Assembly (NCBI RefSeq): GCF_001570625.1
Contig: NZ_BBQT01000004.1
Span: 156,009 to 220,008 of the forward strand
Length of the DNA: 64,000 nucleotides
From: Syntrophomonas wolfei subsp. methylbutyratica
Lineage (GTDB): Bacteria; Bacillota; Syntrophomonadia; Syntrophomonadales; Syntrophomonadaceae
Direction: 5' to 3'
Each line of letters starts with the position of its first letter. Position 1 is the first letter of the stretch. A program made the translations under genes and the position numbers. The notes beneath the pieces were generated by a model. It was not told the origin of the DNA. It worked only from the letters and a program-made list of their open reading frames with translations, and made no database searches. Positions 16,532-25,027 of this stretch are shown piece by piece.

Positions 16532-16708
16532 TTAGTCGTCTGCAGGAATCGGGGCTTCTACAGGGCAGACATCAGCGCAAGATCCACATTCTGTGCACAG
16601 TTCAGGGTCGATTTCAAATTTATCTTCACCCTCACTAATGGCTTCTACCGGGCATTCATCTACACATATTCCGCAAGAAATACATTCGTCTGTGATGATA
16701 TAGGACAA
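16532..16708 (-). CDS. Small 2[4Fe-4S] ferredoxin (58 residues)
   Basis: Reading the minus strand from TTG 16708 gives MSYIITDECISCGICVDECP, later CTECGSCADVCPVEA, and ends PIPADD. Two CxxCxxCxxxCP motifs (first Cys at residues 9 and 38) bind two [4Fe-4S] clusters, the standard clostridial ferredoxin layout of about 55-60 residues. A ribosome binding site GGAGGGAG lies 7 bp upstream of the TTG. It should carry low-potential electrons for fermentative and hydrogen-related enzymes. Confidence 0.93.
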   Translation of the reverse strand: MSYIITDECISCGICVDECPVEAISEGEDKFEIDPELCTECGSCADVCPVEAPIPADD

Positions 16709-16854
16709 CAGGCTCCCTCCTTTACTGTAATAAAACTATAAGAATTATAATTAACGAGTTTTTGTTTGTCAATTTTATTTGCCGGAGAACAGCCGTTGTT
16801 GCATATGTGTTAAGCAGCACAAATATCTGCTAAAATATTATTCATTGAATGGGA

Positions 16855-17013
16855 GTGAATAAAAAACCACAGGTTTTTATTCACATCTACCCCGTGAGCA
16901 CGAGTAGCAGACGAGGTGCGAACGGCTGGTAGCCCTTCTGTCAGGGATGGCGAGCCGTTAGGCGAAGCCGGAGTCCGCATCCTACGACTGAATGGCCATA
17001 GGACTTTTAGTCG
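16855..17013 (+). ncRNA. Candidate structured RNA (possibly raiA-type)
   Basis: The block is rich in nested complementarity: GTGAATAAAAA (16855-16865) with TTTTTATTCAC (16874-16884); GGTGCG (16915-16920) with CGCATC (16976-16981); AACGGCT (16921-16927) with AGCCGTT (16953-16959), enclosing CCCT/AGGG; a GGCGAAGCC hairpin (16961-16969); and CGACT (16985-16989) with AGTCG (17009-17013). No convincing protein is encoded. Size, Firmicute context and isolated intergenic position recall the raiA class, but I cannot confirm this by alignment. Strand is uncertain; + is assumed because the divergent ferredoxin is on -. Confidence 0.5.
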
Positions 17014-17046
17014 CAAGAGTATTATTTCTTGTATCTATTTATTATT

Positions 17047-17317
17047 GACTCCACTGCGAAAACCCCTTTTGTTGCATAAGGGTTGCATAAATATACAAAG
17101 CGAGCGTTGGCGAAGCATGGTTGCAACGCCCGGCGAAGGCGAGCAGGCGACAGGGGGCGAGCGACAGGACGTCGCGAGAGCGCTATACGACCATGGATGG
17201 GAGGTTAGCGTGTACCCCTTGAGCCGCGAGACAAGCCGCAGGTGTTGCCCATGCGAAGACTGCGAGCGGTATATTTATACAAGCCAATGAATATTAATAA
17301 CTTTTTGCAGTAGAATC
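17047..17317. mobile_element. MITE-like element copy C (271 bp)
   Basis: The ends are GACTCCACTGCGAAAA and, inverted, GATTCTACTGCAAAAAG. ATTATT flanks both sides (17041-17046 and 17318-17323) as a 6-bp target duplication. A longer 19-bp direct repeat ATTATTTCTTGTATCTATT (17021-17039 and 17318-17336) also brackets it. The core is almost identical to copies D, E and H. It sits just 3' of the candidate structured RNA. Confidence 0.88.
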
Positions 17318-17382
17318 ATTATTTCTTGTATCTATTAATGAAGAAAGTCCTTTTTTGGAAGATTAAGAAGAGGAGATAAAAG

Positions 17383-18042
17383 ATGAAATGCGTAATAATG
17401 GCTAACGGTGAGTATGGTAGGATAGACCTTTACCATCATCTTTTTTCCAGTGCTGATTTGGTATTATGTGCTGATGGGGGGGCCAATTATGCTTTTGCTA
17501 TGGGTGTAGTTCCCTCCATGATTATTGGGGACCTTGATTCCATCCGGCCCGAAGTCAGGGAGTATTTTACGGCCAAACAGGTAGAGATGAGGAAGTATCC
17601 CCGGCGTAAAGATTATACTGATACCCAGCTAGCCCTTTCCATCGCCAACAGGTTTGATGCTGATGAGATTGTTTTGTTGGGGACTCTGGGCAAAAGACTG
17701 GATCATACCCTGGCCAATATCTTTTCCAGCCTGGAACTGGCCCGGCAAGGGATTAAGATCATGCACTACTCTCCTGAATGTGTAGTATATCTGGTAACAA
17801 AAAATATAGTATTTAAAGGTTGCCAGGGTGACATAGTATCAGTTCTGACTCTCAGTGAAGAAGCACAGGGAGTATATGAGAAGGGTTTTGAGTATCAGGT
17901 TGAGGATATTGTGATGAACCTGGAAAACCCCTACGGTATATCCAATGAACTTACCGGGAAAAGTGGGGAAGTTTCCGTAAAAAAAGGGGTTTTGGCCGTG
18001 TTTCATTACCCCCAGGAAATATCCAGCCCATTTACAGAATAA
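17383..18042 (+). CDS. thiN: Thiamine pyrophosphokinase
   Basis: The 219-residue enzyme transfers pyrophosphate from ATP to thiamine, making ThDP. The catalytic-domain motifs are clear: LVLCADGGANYA (residues 27-38), PSMIIGDLDSI (44-54) and YPRRKDYTDTQLAL (72-85), with the GTLGKRLDHTLANI loop that binds the nucleotide. The C-terminal beta domain (from about 130) binds thiamine. It is separated from cdaA by only about 15 bp and may be transcribed with it. Confidence 0.92.
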   Translation: MKCVIMANGEYGRIDLYHHLFSSADLVLCADGGANYAFAMGVVPSMIIGDLDSIRPEVREYFTAKQVEMRKYPRRKDYTDTQLALSIANRFDADEIVLLGTLGKRLDHTLANIFSSLELARQGIKIMHYSPECVVYLVTKNIVFKGCQGDIVSVLTLSEEAQGVYEKGFEYQVEDIVMNLENPYGISNELTGKSGEVSVKKGVLAVFHYPQEISSPFTE

Positions 18043-18057
18043 GTGGAGGAAAATAAT

Positions 18058-18924
18058 TTGGATTTAAGCTTTCTCTCCGGGGTATTTGCCAACCCCTGGG
18101 ATATTATCCGCAGCCTGGTTGATATTCTTATAGTAGCTTATGTGGTTTACCGGATTTTGCGCTGGATAAGCGGAACCAGGGCGGAACAGTTGCTGAAGGG
18201 ACTGGTATTATTGCTGGTCTTTTCGCTGCTGGCCAGTGCATTGGAATTGGATATGGTTAACTGGTTAATGGAAAAGCTATGGATTGTATTTGCTATTACT
18301 TTACCCATAGTGTTTCAACCTGAACTGAGGAGATTGCTGGAACAGTTAGGGCGAGGGAAGTTCTTTAGCCTGAGTACTTCGCAAGTTGAAATGGAGGAAT
18401 ATGAGGCTATTATTAACGAGATAGGCGAGGCTGCTGACATCCTCTCCCGCAACCGGGTAGGGGCTCTCTTGATTCTGATCCGGGAAACGGGAATTGCGGA
18501 GTATTTGGAAAGCGGTGTTGACCTTGACGCTCTGGTTTCGGCGGGGCTGCTCATAAACATTTTTGTTCCTAACACGCCGCTGCATGATGGAGCTTGCATC
18601 ATCTCCAATAGCCGGATAAAAAAGGCAGCCTGTTTCCTTCCCTTAAGCGACAATCCCAATTTAGACAAGGAATTAGGGACACGCCACCGGGCTGCCCTGG
18701 GAATAACCGAGCTTTCTGATGCCATAGCGGTAATAGTCTCCGAAGAAACGGGTATTATTTCGCTGGCCCAGGAGGGCAAGATACAGCGTCACCTGGATCC
18801 CTTGAGCCTTAGAGAGATTCTGGGGAGAGAATTATTGGCCCGGGAGAAATGGAGTGATGCCGTTAAGAGGAGGTGGGTGGGTGAATTCCGCATCAAAGGA
18901 CCCAAAAAAGAGAACCGGACTTAA
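18058..18924 (+). CDS. cdaA: Diadenylate cyclase CdaA
   Basis: The 288-residue membrane enzyme makes c-di-AMP from two ATP. Three N-terminal transmembrane helices (about 15-85) precede a DAC domain with the catalytic DGA motif in PLHDGACII and RHR in GTRHRAALG. TTG 18058 follows GGAGGAAAATAAT; an earlier GTG at 18043 overlaps that site. It overlaps cdaR by 44 bp and stands upstream of glmM, the order found in many Firmicutes where CdaR and GlmM regulate CdaA activity. c-di-AMP controls potassium and osmolyte balance and cell-wall state. Confidence 0.95.
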   Translation: MDLSFLSGVFANPWDIIRSLVDILIVAYVVYRILRWISGTRAEQLLKGLVLLLVFSLLASALELDMVNWLMEKLWIVFAITLPIVFQPELRRLLEQLGRGKFFSLSTSQVEMEEYEAIINEIGEAADILSRNRVGALLILIRETGIAEYLESGVDLDALVSAGLLINIFVPNTPLHDGACIISNSRIKKAACFLPLSDNPNLDKELGTRHRAALGITELSDAIAVIVSEETGIISLAQEGKIQRHLDPLSLREILGRELLAREKWSDAVKRRWVGEFRIKGPKKENRT

Positions 18925-19819
18925 ACTGATATCCCTGATTATCGCGATCTTGCTCTGGTTGTATGTGGTCAGCCAGGGCGCTACCACTACTCCGCAAGAG
19001 CTTATTAACACACCCCTTAAATATCATAACCTGGGCGAGGGACTGACGCTTAGTGGACCGGATACGGTTTCGCTGCGCATATGGGGCTCGCTTAAAAGGA
19101 ACGGCGATAATATTGCCTATGTGGATCTGAATGGTTTAGGGGAAGGGGTCTATGAGCTTCCGGTACATGTGGAGCCGGTAAGGGGAGCCATGTTCACCAC
19201 AGTGGAGCCGGACAAGGTTGAAGTTGTTCTTAAAGCAGTTCAGGAAAAAGAACTGGCGATTAAGTATGAGATTTTTAAGCCTCCTTCTCCTGCTTATGAA
19301 GTCCTGGATGTAGTGATTACACCAGAAAAGTGCTTATTACAAGGAGGAGAAGATGCCATAAAAAAAGTGAAGACGGTAAAATGTCAGCTTTCCCTGCAGG
19401 ACCGGGAGGGAATCACTTTCTTTTATTCCCCGTTGCTGGCTCTGGATGCCGGGGGCAGGAAAATCAATGAAGGAATACGGGTGATTCCCGAGAAAGTCAA
19501 GGTTAATGTTGTCCTCAGCCGTAAGAAGGCGGAGCAGAAGGTTGGCGTCAAGCTGCTGAGCAGCGGCAATACCGCCGAAGGTTATCAACTTCGCAACTTG
19601 CAGATGGAGCCGGATTTCGTAACTATCCTGGGAGCGGAGAGTGAAGTTGCTGGTATCCAAGAAGTAAATACTGAAGTGCTGGAACTGGAAGGGAGAAAGG
19701 AATCCTTTAGCCAGCAACTGGAATTAATGGCTCCCGAGGGAATAAAGGCTTTTCCTTCCCGGGTTTTGGTATATGTGGATATAGGTAAGATAGATGAAAA
19801 AGGGGGTAAGCAGGAATGA
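18881..19819 (+). CDS. cdaR: CdaR (YbbR-domain) regulator of CdaA
   Basis: The 312-residue protein has one N-terminal transmembrane helix (LKLISLIIAILLWLYVVSQG, about 13-32) and then extracytoplasmic YbbR repeats, each with the TPLKYHNLGEGL-like or VPEKVKVNV-like pattern. CdaR binds CdaA and modulates its activity. GTG 18881 has AAGAGGAGG 7 bp upstream. It overlaps cdaA at its start and the next gene by 4 bp at its end. Confidence 0.9.
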   Translation: MNSASKDPKKRTGLKLISLIIAILLWLYVVSQGATTTPQELINTPLKYHNLGEGLTLSGPDTVSLRIWGSLKRNGDNIAYVDLNGLGEGVYELPVHVEPVRGAMFTTVEPDKVEVVLKAVQEKELAIKYEIFKPPSPAYEVLDVVITPEKCLLQGGEDAIKKVKTVKCQLSLQDREGITFFYSPLLALDAGGRKINEGIRVIPEKVKVNVVLSRKKAEQKVGVKLLSSGNTAEGYQLRNLQMEPDFVTILGAESEVAGIQEVNTEVLELEGRKESFSQQLELMAPEGIKAFPSRVLVYVDIGKIDEKGGKQE

Positions 19820-21456
19820 TTATCCGCCTGAGAGAGTTGATACTGCCGCTTAATCATAGTGAAAAGCAGCTAAAGGAAGCAGCAGCTCGCCGTTTAGCCA
19901 TAGCCAAAAGTGAGATCCGTTCTTTGCGTCTGGTAAGGAAGTCCATAGATGCCCGAAAAAAGAGGATTTGCTTTTCCTATATTGTTGATTTGGAAGTTGA
20001 TGATAAGCTGTCTTTTCCGGAAAAAATAGCCAGAGTAATCGAGCCTGAGGAGCAGGCAGGAGCTGTCCATCTTACCCCTGGTACGGAAGGCCTGGCCCAA
20101 TCACCTATCATAGTAGGGGCAGGCCCGGCCGGCCTTTTTTGTGCCCTGTACCTGGCCCGTCATGGTTATCGGCCGGTACTGCTGGAACAGGGGCAGGATA
20201 TCGACCGCCGGGTTAAAAGCGTGGAGAGATTTTGGAAAAAGGCCGAGCTAAATCCCCGCTCCAATGTGCAATTTGGTGAGGGTGGAGCCGGCAGCTTTTC
20301 CGATGGCAAGCTTACCACTCGTATTGACGATAAACGCATTAGCTATGTTTTGCGTAGTTTCGTAGAGTTTGGCGCCGATGAGGAAATACTCTATATGAAA
20401 AAGCCTCATGTTGGGACTGATGCCATCCGGCAGGTAGTAAAGAATATGCGGCAGGAGATACTTGGCCTGGGTGGCGAGTGCTATTTTGATGCTTGTTTAA
20501 CCGACATAAAAGTTAACCATTCGCTACTGGAAAGCATAATAATAAACCATGAAACGGAAGTACCCTGCTCTCTGTTGGTATTGGCGGTGGGAAACAGTGC
20601 GCGTGATGTTTATCGCCTGCTCTATCGCCGGGGGGTAAGCCTTATCCCCAAGGCTTTTGCGGTTGGAGTAAGGGTTGAGCATCCCCAGTCCTTGATTGAT
20701 CGCATTCAATTTGGGAAATATGCCGGGCACCCGCGTCTCGGTGCCGCTGAATATAATCTAAGCCACCACGAAAAAGAAAGTCGACCCTGTTATAGCTTCT
20801 GCATGTGTCCGGGCGGTTATGTAATTGGGGCTTCATCTGCAGCCGGTCAACTGGTAACCAACGGAATGAGTTACCGGGCACGGAACAGTGGTGTTGCCAA
20901 CAGTGCTTTGGTAGTGGGGGTAAACCCGGCCGATTGGGACAATCAGACTTTGGGAGGCCTGGAGTTCCAGGAGAAGCTGGAAAGACAGGCTTTTATCATG
21001 GGAGGCGGCAACTACCATGCCCCGGCCCAGTATTTAAAGGATTTTCTGCTTCAGCTTCCCAGCTACTCCCTGGAAGACTCCCTGGCCACTTATCAACCCG
21101 GGGTAAAAGCCTCCAACCTCTGGGAATTGTTCCCAGCTGAAATCTGCCATACTATGCAGCGAGGGATAGAGGCCTGGGGAAGAAAACTGCGCGGTTTCAT
21201 AAGCGAAAAGGCGGTTATAACCGGAGTGGAAACACGTACTTCAGCACCACTGCGGATTCTGCGCCAGGAAAACTTATCTTCAGTGGATATTGATAACCTT
21301 TATCCCTGTGGCGAAGGGGCTGGTTATGCCGGGGGAATAATCAGCTCCGCCATAGATGGTTTGAAAGTAGCGGAGAGAATAATTTCCACTTACCAAAAAC
21401 CTGCACGAAAAGTCAAGGTAAATAGTAATAGTGTTTGTGATGCCCGGGAACTTTAA
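19816..21456 (+). CDS. FAD-dependent oxidoreductase of unknown function (COG2509 type)
   Basis: The 546-residue flavoprotein has a distinctive N-terminal 90-residue domain and then a Rossmann FAD motif VGAGPAGLFCALYLA (about residues 97-111), FGEGGAGSFSDGKLTTR (about 151-167), and a C-terminal YPCGEGAGYAGGIISSAIDG. This combination defines the COG2509 group often encoded beside cdaA/glmM in Firmicutes; no substrate is established. It begins inside the cdaR stop codon. Conservation of this gene order suggests a link with cell-wall or c-di-AMP physiology, but that is inference. Confidence 0.88.
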   Translation: MIIRLRELILPLNHSEKQLKEAAARRLAIAKSEIRSLRLVRKSIDARKKRICFSYIVDLEVDDKLSFPEKIARVIEPEEQAGAVHLTPGTEGLAQSPIIVGAGPAGLFCALYLARHGYRPVLLEQGQDIDRRVKSVERFWKKAELNPRSNVQFGEGGAGSFSDGKLTTRIDDKRISYVLRSFVEFGADEEILYMKKPHVGTDAIRQVVKNMRQEILGLGGECYFDACLTDIKVNHSLLESIIINHETEVPCSLLVLAVGNSARDVYRLLYRRGVSLIPKAFAVGVRVEHPQSLIDRIQFGKYAGHPRLGAAEYNLSHHEKESRPCYSFCMCPGGYVIGASSAAGQLVTNGMSYRARNSGVANSALVVGVNPADWDNQTLGGLEFQEKLERQAFIMGGGNYHAPAQYLKDFLLQLPSYSLEDSLATYQPGVKASNLWELFPAEICHTMQRGIEAWGRKLRGFISEKAVITGVETRTSAPLRILRQENLSSVDIDNLYPCGEGAGYAGGIISSAIDGLKVAERIISTYQKPARKVKVNSNSVCDAREL

Positions 21457-21686
21457 GGAATGAGGATAGAGTGCTTTCCTGGCTAGCCCCAGAGTAAACT
21501 TTTGCTTAGCATTGGGGTATATGGTAAATAAAGTAAAATATCCTGTAATTGGAAAGAAAGCAACAAAGGTTTATGGCTTGTTTTATATTGAAATCCGGCT
21601 ATTTGTGCAGTATAATTTTGCAGTGATGATTTTTGACAAAAGCTGGGTTTTCTAAAGTGATGATTACAATGGGGAGGAAGTAAGCG

Positions 21687-23039
21687 TTGGGTAAACTATT
21701 TGGAACAGATGGAGTAAGAGGTGTGGCCAATCTGGAACTTACACCCGAATTAGCTTTTCAACTGGGTAGAGCCGGTAGTTATGTTCTGGCGCGTCATGAG
21801 GCCAGTAAACGACCCCGGATACTGGTGGGAAAGGATACCAGGATTTCAGGCGACATGCTGGAAGCGGCCTTAATAGCCGGTATTTGCTCCACCGGAGCAG
21901 ATGTATTGATGGTAGGAATACTTCCTACTCCGGCAGTTGCCTTCCTTACCCAAAGATACCAGGCTTCTTGCGGAGTGGTAATATCGGCTTCGCATAATCC
22001 GCTGGAAGACAACGGTATCAAGTTTTTCGGCCCCAGTGGCTACAAGCTGCCCGATGAACTGGAGGAGGAAATCGAAGAACTGGTTTTAGCCGGAACCCAG
22101 GAACTCCAGCGCCCCCAGGGTGAAGACGTGGGAAGGGTTTACCTGGTAGCTGAGGCCAGAAACAACTATTTGGATTATCTTATTTCCTGTTATTCCCTGG
22201 ATCGGAACCTGGCGGGCATAACTGTAGTTGTTGATTGTGCCAACGGCGCGGCCTATTCCACTGGCCCGGAATTATGGAGTCGATTGGGGGCCCAGGTTAT
22301 AGCTATAAACAACTACCCTAATGGGGTAAATATCAATGAGCGCTGCGGCTCCACCTATACTGAAGGGCTCCGAAGAGCGGTGGTGGAACATAAAGCGGAT
22401 ATAGGCATTGCTTATGACGGTGATGCTGATCGCTGTATAGTTGTTGATGAAAGAGGCAACGAGCTGGATGGAGATCATATTATAATGATCTGCGCTCTGG
22501 ATATGAACAGCCGGGGGGAATTGAATCCCCCGCTGGTGGCAGCTACAGTTATGAGTAATATAGGCCTGGATATAGCTTTGCGCCGCGAGAATATTCAGGT
22601 GGCCGGTTGTAAAGTCGGCGATCGCTATGTTTTGGAAAAAATGAAGGAGAGCGGCGCCCTGCTGGGCGGGGAACAATCAGGGCATATAATCTTTCTGGAG
22701 CATGCCACTACCGGAGACGGCCTTTTGACCTCATTGAAGGTAGCGGAAGTTCTCCGGCGTTCCGGCCTGACCCTGTCTGAATTGGCTCGGGGCCTGGAGA
22801 AACGGCCCCAATTACTGGTTAACCTGCGTATGGAAAACAAGGATAAAATCCTGGCTCATCCTCTGGTGCAGGAAGCCCTGAAGCAGGCGGAGGAGAGGCT
22901 GGGGGAATGGGGCAAACTGGTAGTCCGGCCCTCGGGAACCGAGCCGGTGGTCCGGATAATGGCCCAGGGCCCAGAGCAGTACTTGCTGGAGGAGGTGATT
23001 GCTGAAATAAAACAAAGCATAGAAAGAGCTCAGGCCTAA
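21687..23039 (+). CDS. glmM: Phosphoglucosamine mutase
   Basis: The 450-residue enzyme converts glucosamine-6-phosphate to glucosamine-1-phosphate for peptidoglycan precursors. Key parts are the phosphoserine loop ISASHNPLEDNGIK (about 98-111), the Mg site DGDADR (about 243-248), the sugar loop GGEQSGH and the phosphate loop RPSGTEPVVR near residue 412. TTG 21687 follows GGGGAGGAAG. A 74-bp piece of its 3' part (22806-22879) recurs as a broken fragment near 31.3 kb. Confidence 0.95.
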   Translation: MGKLFGTDGVRGVANLELTPELAFQLGRAGSYVLARHEASKRPRILVGKDTRISGDMLEAALIAGICSTGADVLMVGILPTPAVAFLTQRYQASCGVVISASHNPLEDNGIKFFGPSGYKLPDELEEEIEELVLAGTQELQRPQGEDVGRVYLVAEARNNYLDYLISCYSLDRNLAGITVVVDCANGAAYSTGPELWSRLGAQVIAINNYPNGVNINERCGSTYTEGLRRAVVEHKADIGIAYDGDADRCIVVDERGNELDGDHIIMICALDMNSRGELNPPLVAATVMSNIGLDIALRRENIQVAGCKVGDRYVLEKMKESGALLGGEQSGHIIFLEHATTGDGLLTSLKVAEVLRRSGLTLSELARGLEKRPQLLVNLRMENKDKILAHPLVQEALKQAEERLGEWGKLVVRPSGTEPVVRIMAQGPEQYLLEEVIAEIKQSIERAQA

Positions 23040-23100
23040 TGCCCAAGCTCATTTTAGCGCCTGCCCCGACACGCAAAAGATGCCATGTATTATTGGATAT

Positions 23101-23371
23101 GACTCCACTGCGAAAACCCCTTTTGTTGCATAAGGGTTGCATAAATATACAAAGCGAGCGTTGGCGAAGCATGGTTGCAACGCCCGGCGAAGGCGAGCAG
23201 GCGAAAGGGGGCGAGCGACAGGATGTCGCGAGAGCGCTATACGACCATGGATGGGAGGTTAGCGTGTACCCCTTGAGCCGCGAGACAAGCCGCAGGTGTT
23301 GCCCATGCGAAGACTATGAGCGGTATATTTATACAAGCCAATGAATATTAATAACTTTTTGCAGTAGAATC
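23101..23371. mobile_element. MITE-like element copy D (271 bp)
   Basis: The terminal repeats are the same as in copy C, and TGGATAT occurs on both sides (23094-23100 and 23372-23378) as a 7-bp target duplication. It sits between glmM and the glmS ribozyme. The core differs from copies C and E at only a few positions. Confidence 0.88.
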
Positions 23372-23419
23372 TGGATATGCATTAGCATAGAGTTTTGCTG
23401 ATTAATTCATAATATAGGT

Positions 23420-23586
23420 GAGCATCGGAGTACCGGGTGACGAGGAGGGGGTTTATCGAATTTGTCGGCGGATGCCCCCCGGTGACCACCACCGTTAGCA
23501 CGGCTACAAAGACCCGCAGCAATGCGGGTGACAAAAGCCATGCGTGGGAAAGCGCGGGAAAGCTAATCCGCCTCGCTGCTTCTTGA
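23420..23586 (+). ncRNA. glmS ribozyme (GlcN6P-activated self-cleaving leader)
   Basis: The conserved core is present in order: GACGAGG, GGGGTTTATCGAA, TCGGCGGATGCCCCCCGG, CCGTTAGCACGG region, then GCAGCAATGC and GACAAAAGCC, and GCGTGGGAAA. GCATC just after the predicted cleavage site (between A23421 and G23422) pairs with GATGC of the GCGGATGCC segment, the P2.1-type helix. This ribozyme uses glucosamine-6-phosphate as cofactor and lowers glmS expression when the product is abundant. It ends about 90 bp before the glmS start codon. MITE copy D lies only 48 bp upstream. Confidence 0.95.
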
Positions 23587-23677
23587 ATTTTGAGAATCAA
23601 ATGAACATCGAAATGAAAAAAGTTGTGTAATAGTTTTTAAAATAACCCCAAATATAAACAAAATTGGAGGTTAATAT

Positions 23678-24781
23678 ATGAGTGAAATTGAAAAAGGCGA
23701 GTTCGAGCATTTTATGCTTAAGGAGATTCACGAGCAGCCTGAAGCCATCCGCAAAACCCTGGCCGGAAGAATTAGAGACGGTCGGGTGGATTTTTCCGAT
23801 TTGGAATTTGATAACGTATTTAAAAATACCGGCAAGATAATTATTGCCGCTTGTGGGACATCCTATCATGCGGGAATGGTAGGTCGTCTAGTCATAGAAA
23901 AACTGGCTCGCATCCCGGTTGAAATTGACCTGGCTTCCGAATTCCGTTATCGTGAGGTATTGTGGAATCCCAATGACCTGGTAATAGTAATTAGCCAGTC
24001 CGGTGAAACTTCCGATACCCTGGCTGCCCTGAGAGAAGCCCGGCATAACGGCATCAAGGTTCTGGCTATTACCAATGTGCCGGGAAGTACTATCGCCCAG
24101 GAAGCGGAGCGGGTGATTTACACCCACGCCGGCCCGGAAATAGCGATTGCTTCCACCAAGGCCTATTCTGCTCAACTGCTTATTATGTACCTGCTGGCTT
24201 TGTATCTGGCCTCCCTGAGAGAGAGTTGCGATGCGGCCAAACTCGAAGACCTGGCGAGCGAACTCCTGGCTGTGGATGCTATCGTAGAGAATGTCTTGCA
24301 AGAACAGCAGCATATTAAAGAAATGGCCGAGAAGTATCACAAGGTGCAGAGCATCTTTTTCCTGGGTCGTGGCTTGGATTATCCCGTAGCCATGGAAGGA
24401 GCCCTCAAACTCAAGGAGACTTCCTATATCCATGCTGAAGCTTATGCAACCGGTGAGCTCTTGCATGGCCCGCTGGCCCTTATCGAGCAGGGAGTACCTG
24501 TACTGACCCTGATCAGCCAGGATAAACTGGTGGATAAATCCATGGCCAACATTAAAGAAATCAAAGCCCGGGGAGCGGTGGTATTGGCTATCTGCAAGGA
24601 AAACCTGCAGGAGCACTGCCAGGAATGTGATGAAAAAATTCTCTTGCCTCGGATAAATCCTATGCTGGCTCCCATCGTAGCCGTTGTTCCCCTGCAGATT
24701 TTTGCATATTATATGGCACTCTTCCGTGGTAATGATGTTGATAAGCCCCGTAACCTGGTCAAAAGCGTAATGGGGGACTAG
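23678..24781 (+). CDS. glmS: GlmS isomerase domain only (glutaminase domain absent)
   Basis: The 367-residue product starts MSEIEKGEFEHFMLKEIHEQ, which aligns with about residue 240 of a normal 600-residue glucosamine-6-phosphate synthase. Both SIS domains are intact: CGTSYHAG (59-66), EFRYR, VISQSGETSDTL, ASTKAYSAQL, LKETSYIHAEAYATGELLHGP and the C-terminal KPRNLVKSV with the catalytic Lys. The N-terminal Cys-nucleophile glutaminase (normally MCGIVGY...) is missing and I find no trace of it between ribozyme and start. The gene has its own ribosome binding site TTGGAGGTTAATAT. Alone it could isomerise fructose-6-P or use free ammonia; a separate glutaminase elsewhere is possible. Confidence 0.9.
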   Translation: MSEIEKGEFEHFMLKEIHEQPEAIRKTLAGRIRDGRVDFSDLEFDNVFKNTGKIIIAACGTSYHAGMVGRLVIEKLARIPVEIDLASEFRYREVLWNPNDLVIVISQSGETSDTLAALREARHNGIKVLAITNVPGSTIAQEAERVIYTHAGPEIAIASTKAYSAQLLIMYLLALYLASLRESCDAAKLEDLASELLAVDAIVENVLQEQQHIKEMAEKYHKVQSIFFLGRGLDYPVAMEGALKLKETSYIHAEAYATGELLHGPLALIEQGVPVLTLISQDKLVDKSMANIKEIKARGAVVLAICKENLQEHCQECDEKILLPRINPMLAPIVAVVPLQIFAYYMALFRGNDVDKPRNLVKSVMGD

Positions 24782-24991
24782 GGAGGAAAAGCACATGTTC
24801 TAAGATAATGCCAGCCTGGCAATTTTTCCACCTGGAGCTGGAGCATGAAGAATACACGATGGGAATAATTTACAAATGATAATCATACGGTAACCAGGGC
24901 AAGTGAATTGAGTGGGACCTCTGCCAAGTACCGCTGCATTCTTATCCTCACTAATGGTGGTATTTTTATTGGTCACAGGATTAAAAAATAT

Positions 24992-25027
24992 GATGAACCC
25001 TTCCCATACATCCGGGAAGGGTTCATC
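24992..25027. terminator. Perfect 14-bp inverted repeat in the glmS downstream region
   Basis: GATGAACCCTTCCC pairs perfectly with GGGAAGGGTTCATC around an 8-nt loop. On the minus strand it is followed by ATATTTTTTAA, so it fits a minus-strand terminator better than a plus-strand one. It lies in a roughly 540-bp stretch (24782-25322) with no convincing gene; that stretch also has GACGAGTATTA near 25057 and its reverse complement TAATACTCGTC near 25184. I see nothing else there. Confidence 0.55.

Noticed and set aside
16916..17290. 124-residue plus-strand frame over the candidate RNA and MITE C
   Set aside because: It joins a structured RNA region to a mobile element and matches no protein domain.
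23101..23344. Conserved 80-residue open frames inside MITE copies C, D, E and H (TPLRKPLLLHKGCINIQ type)
   Set aside because: They follow from near-identical DNA; copy H shifts the frame near its end, copies A, B, F and G break it, and there is no ribosome binding site or known domain.
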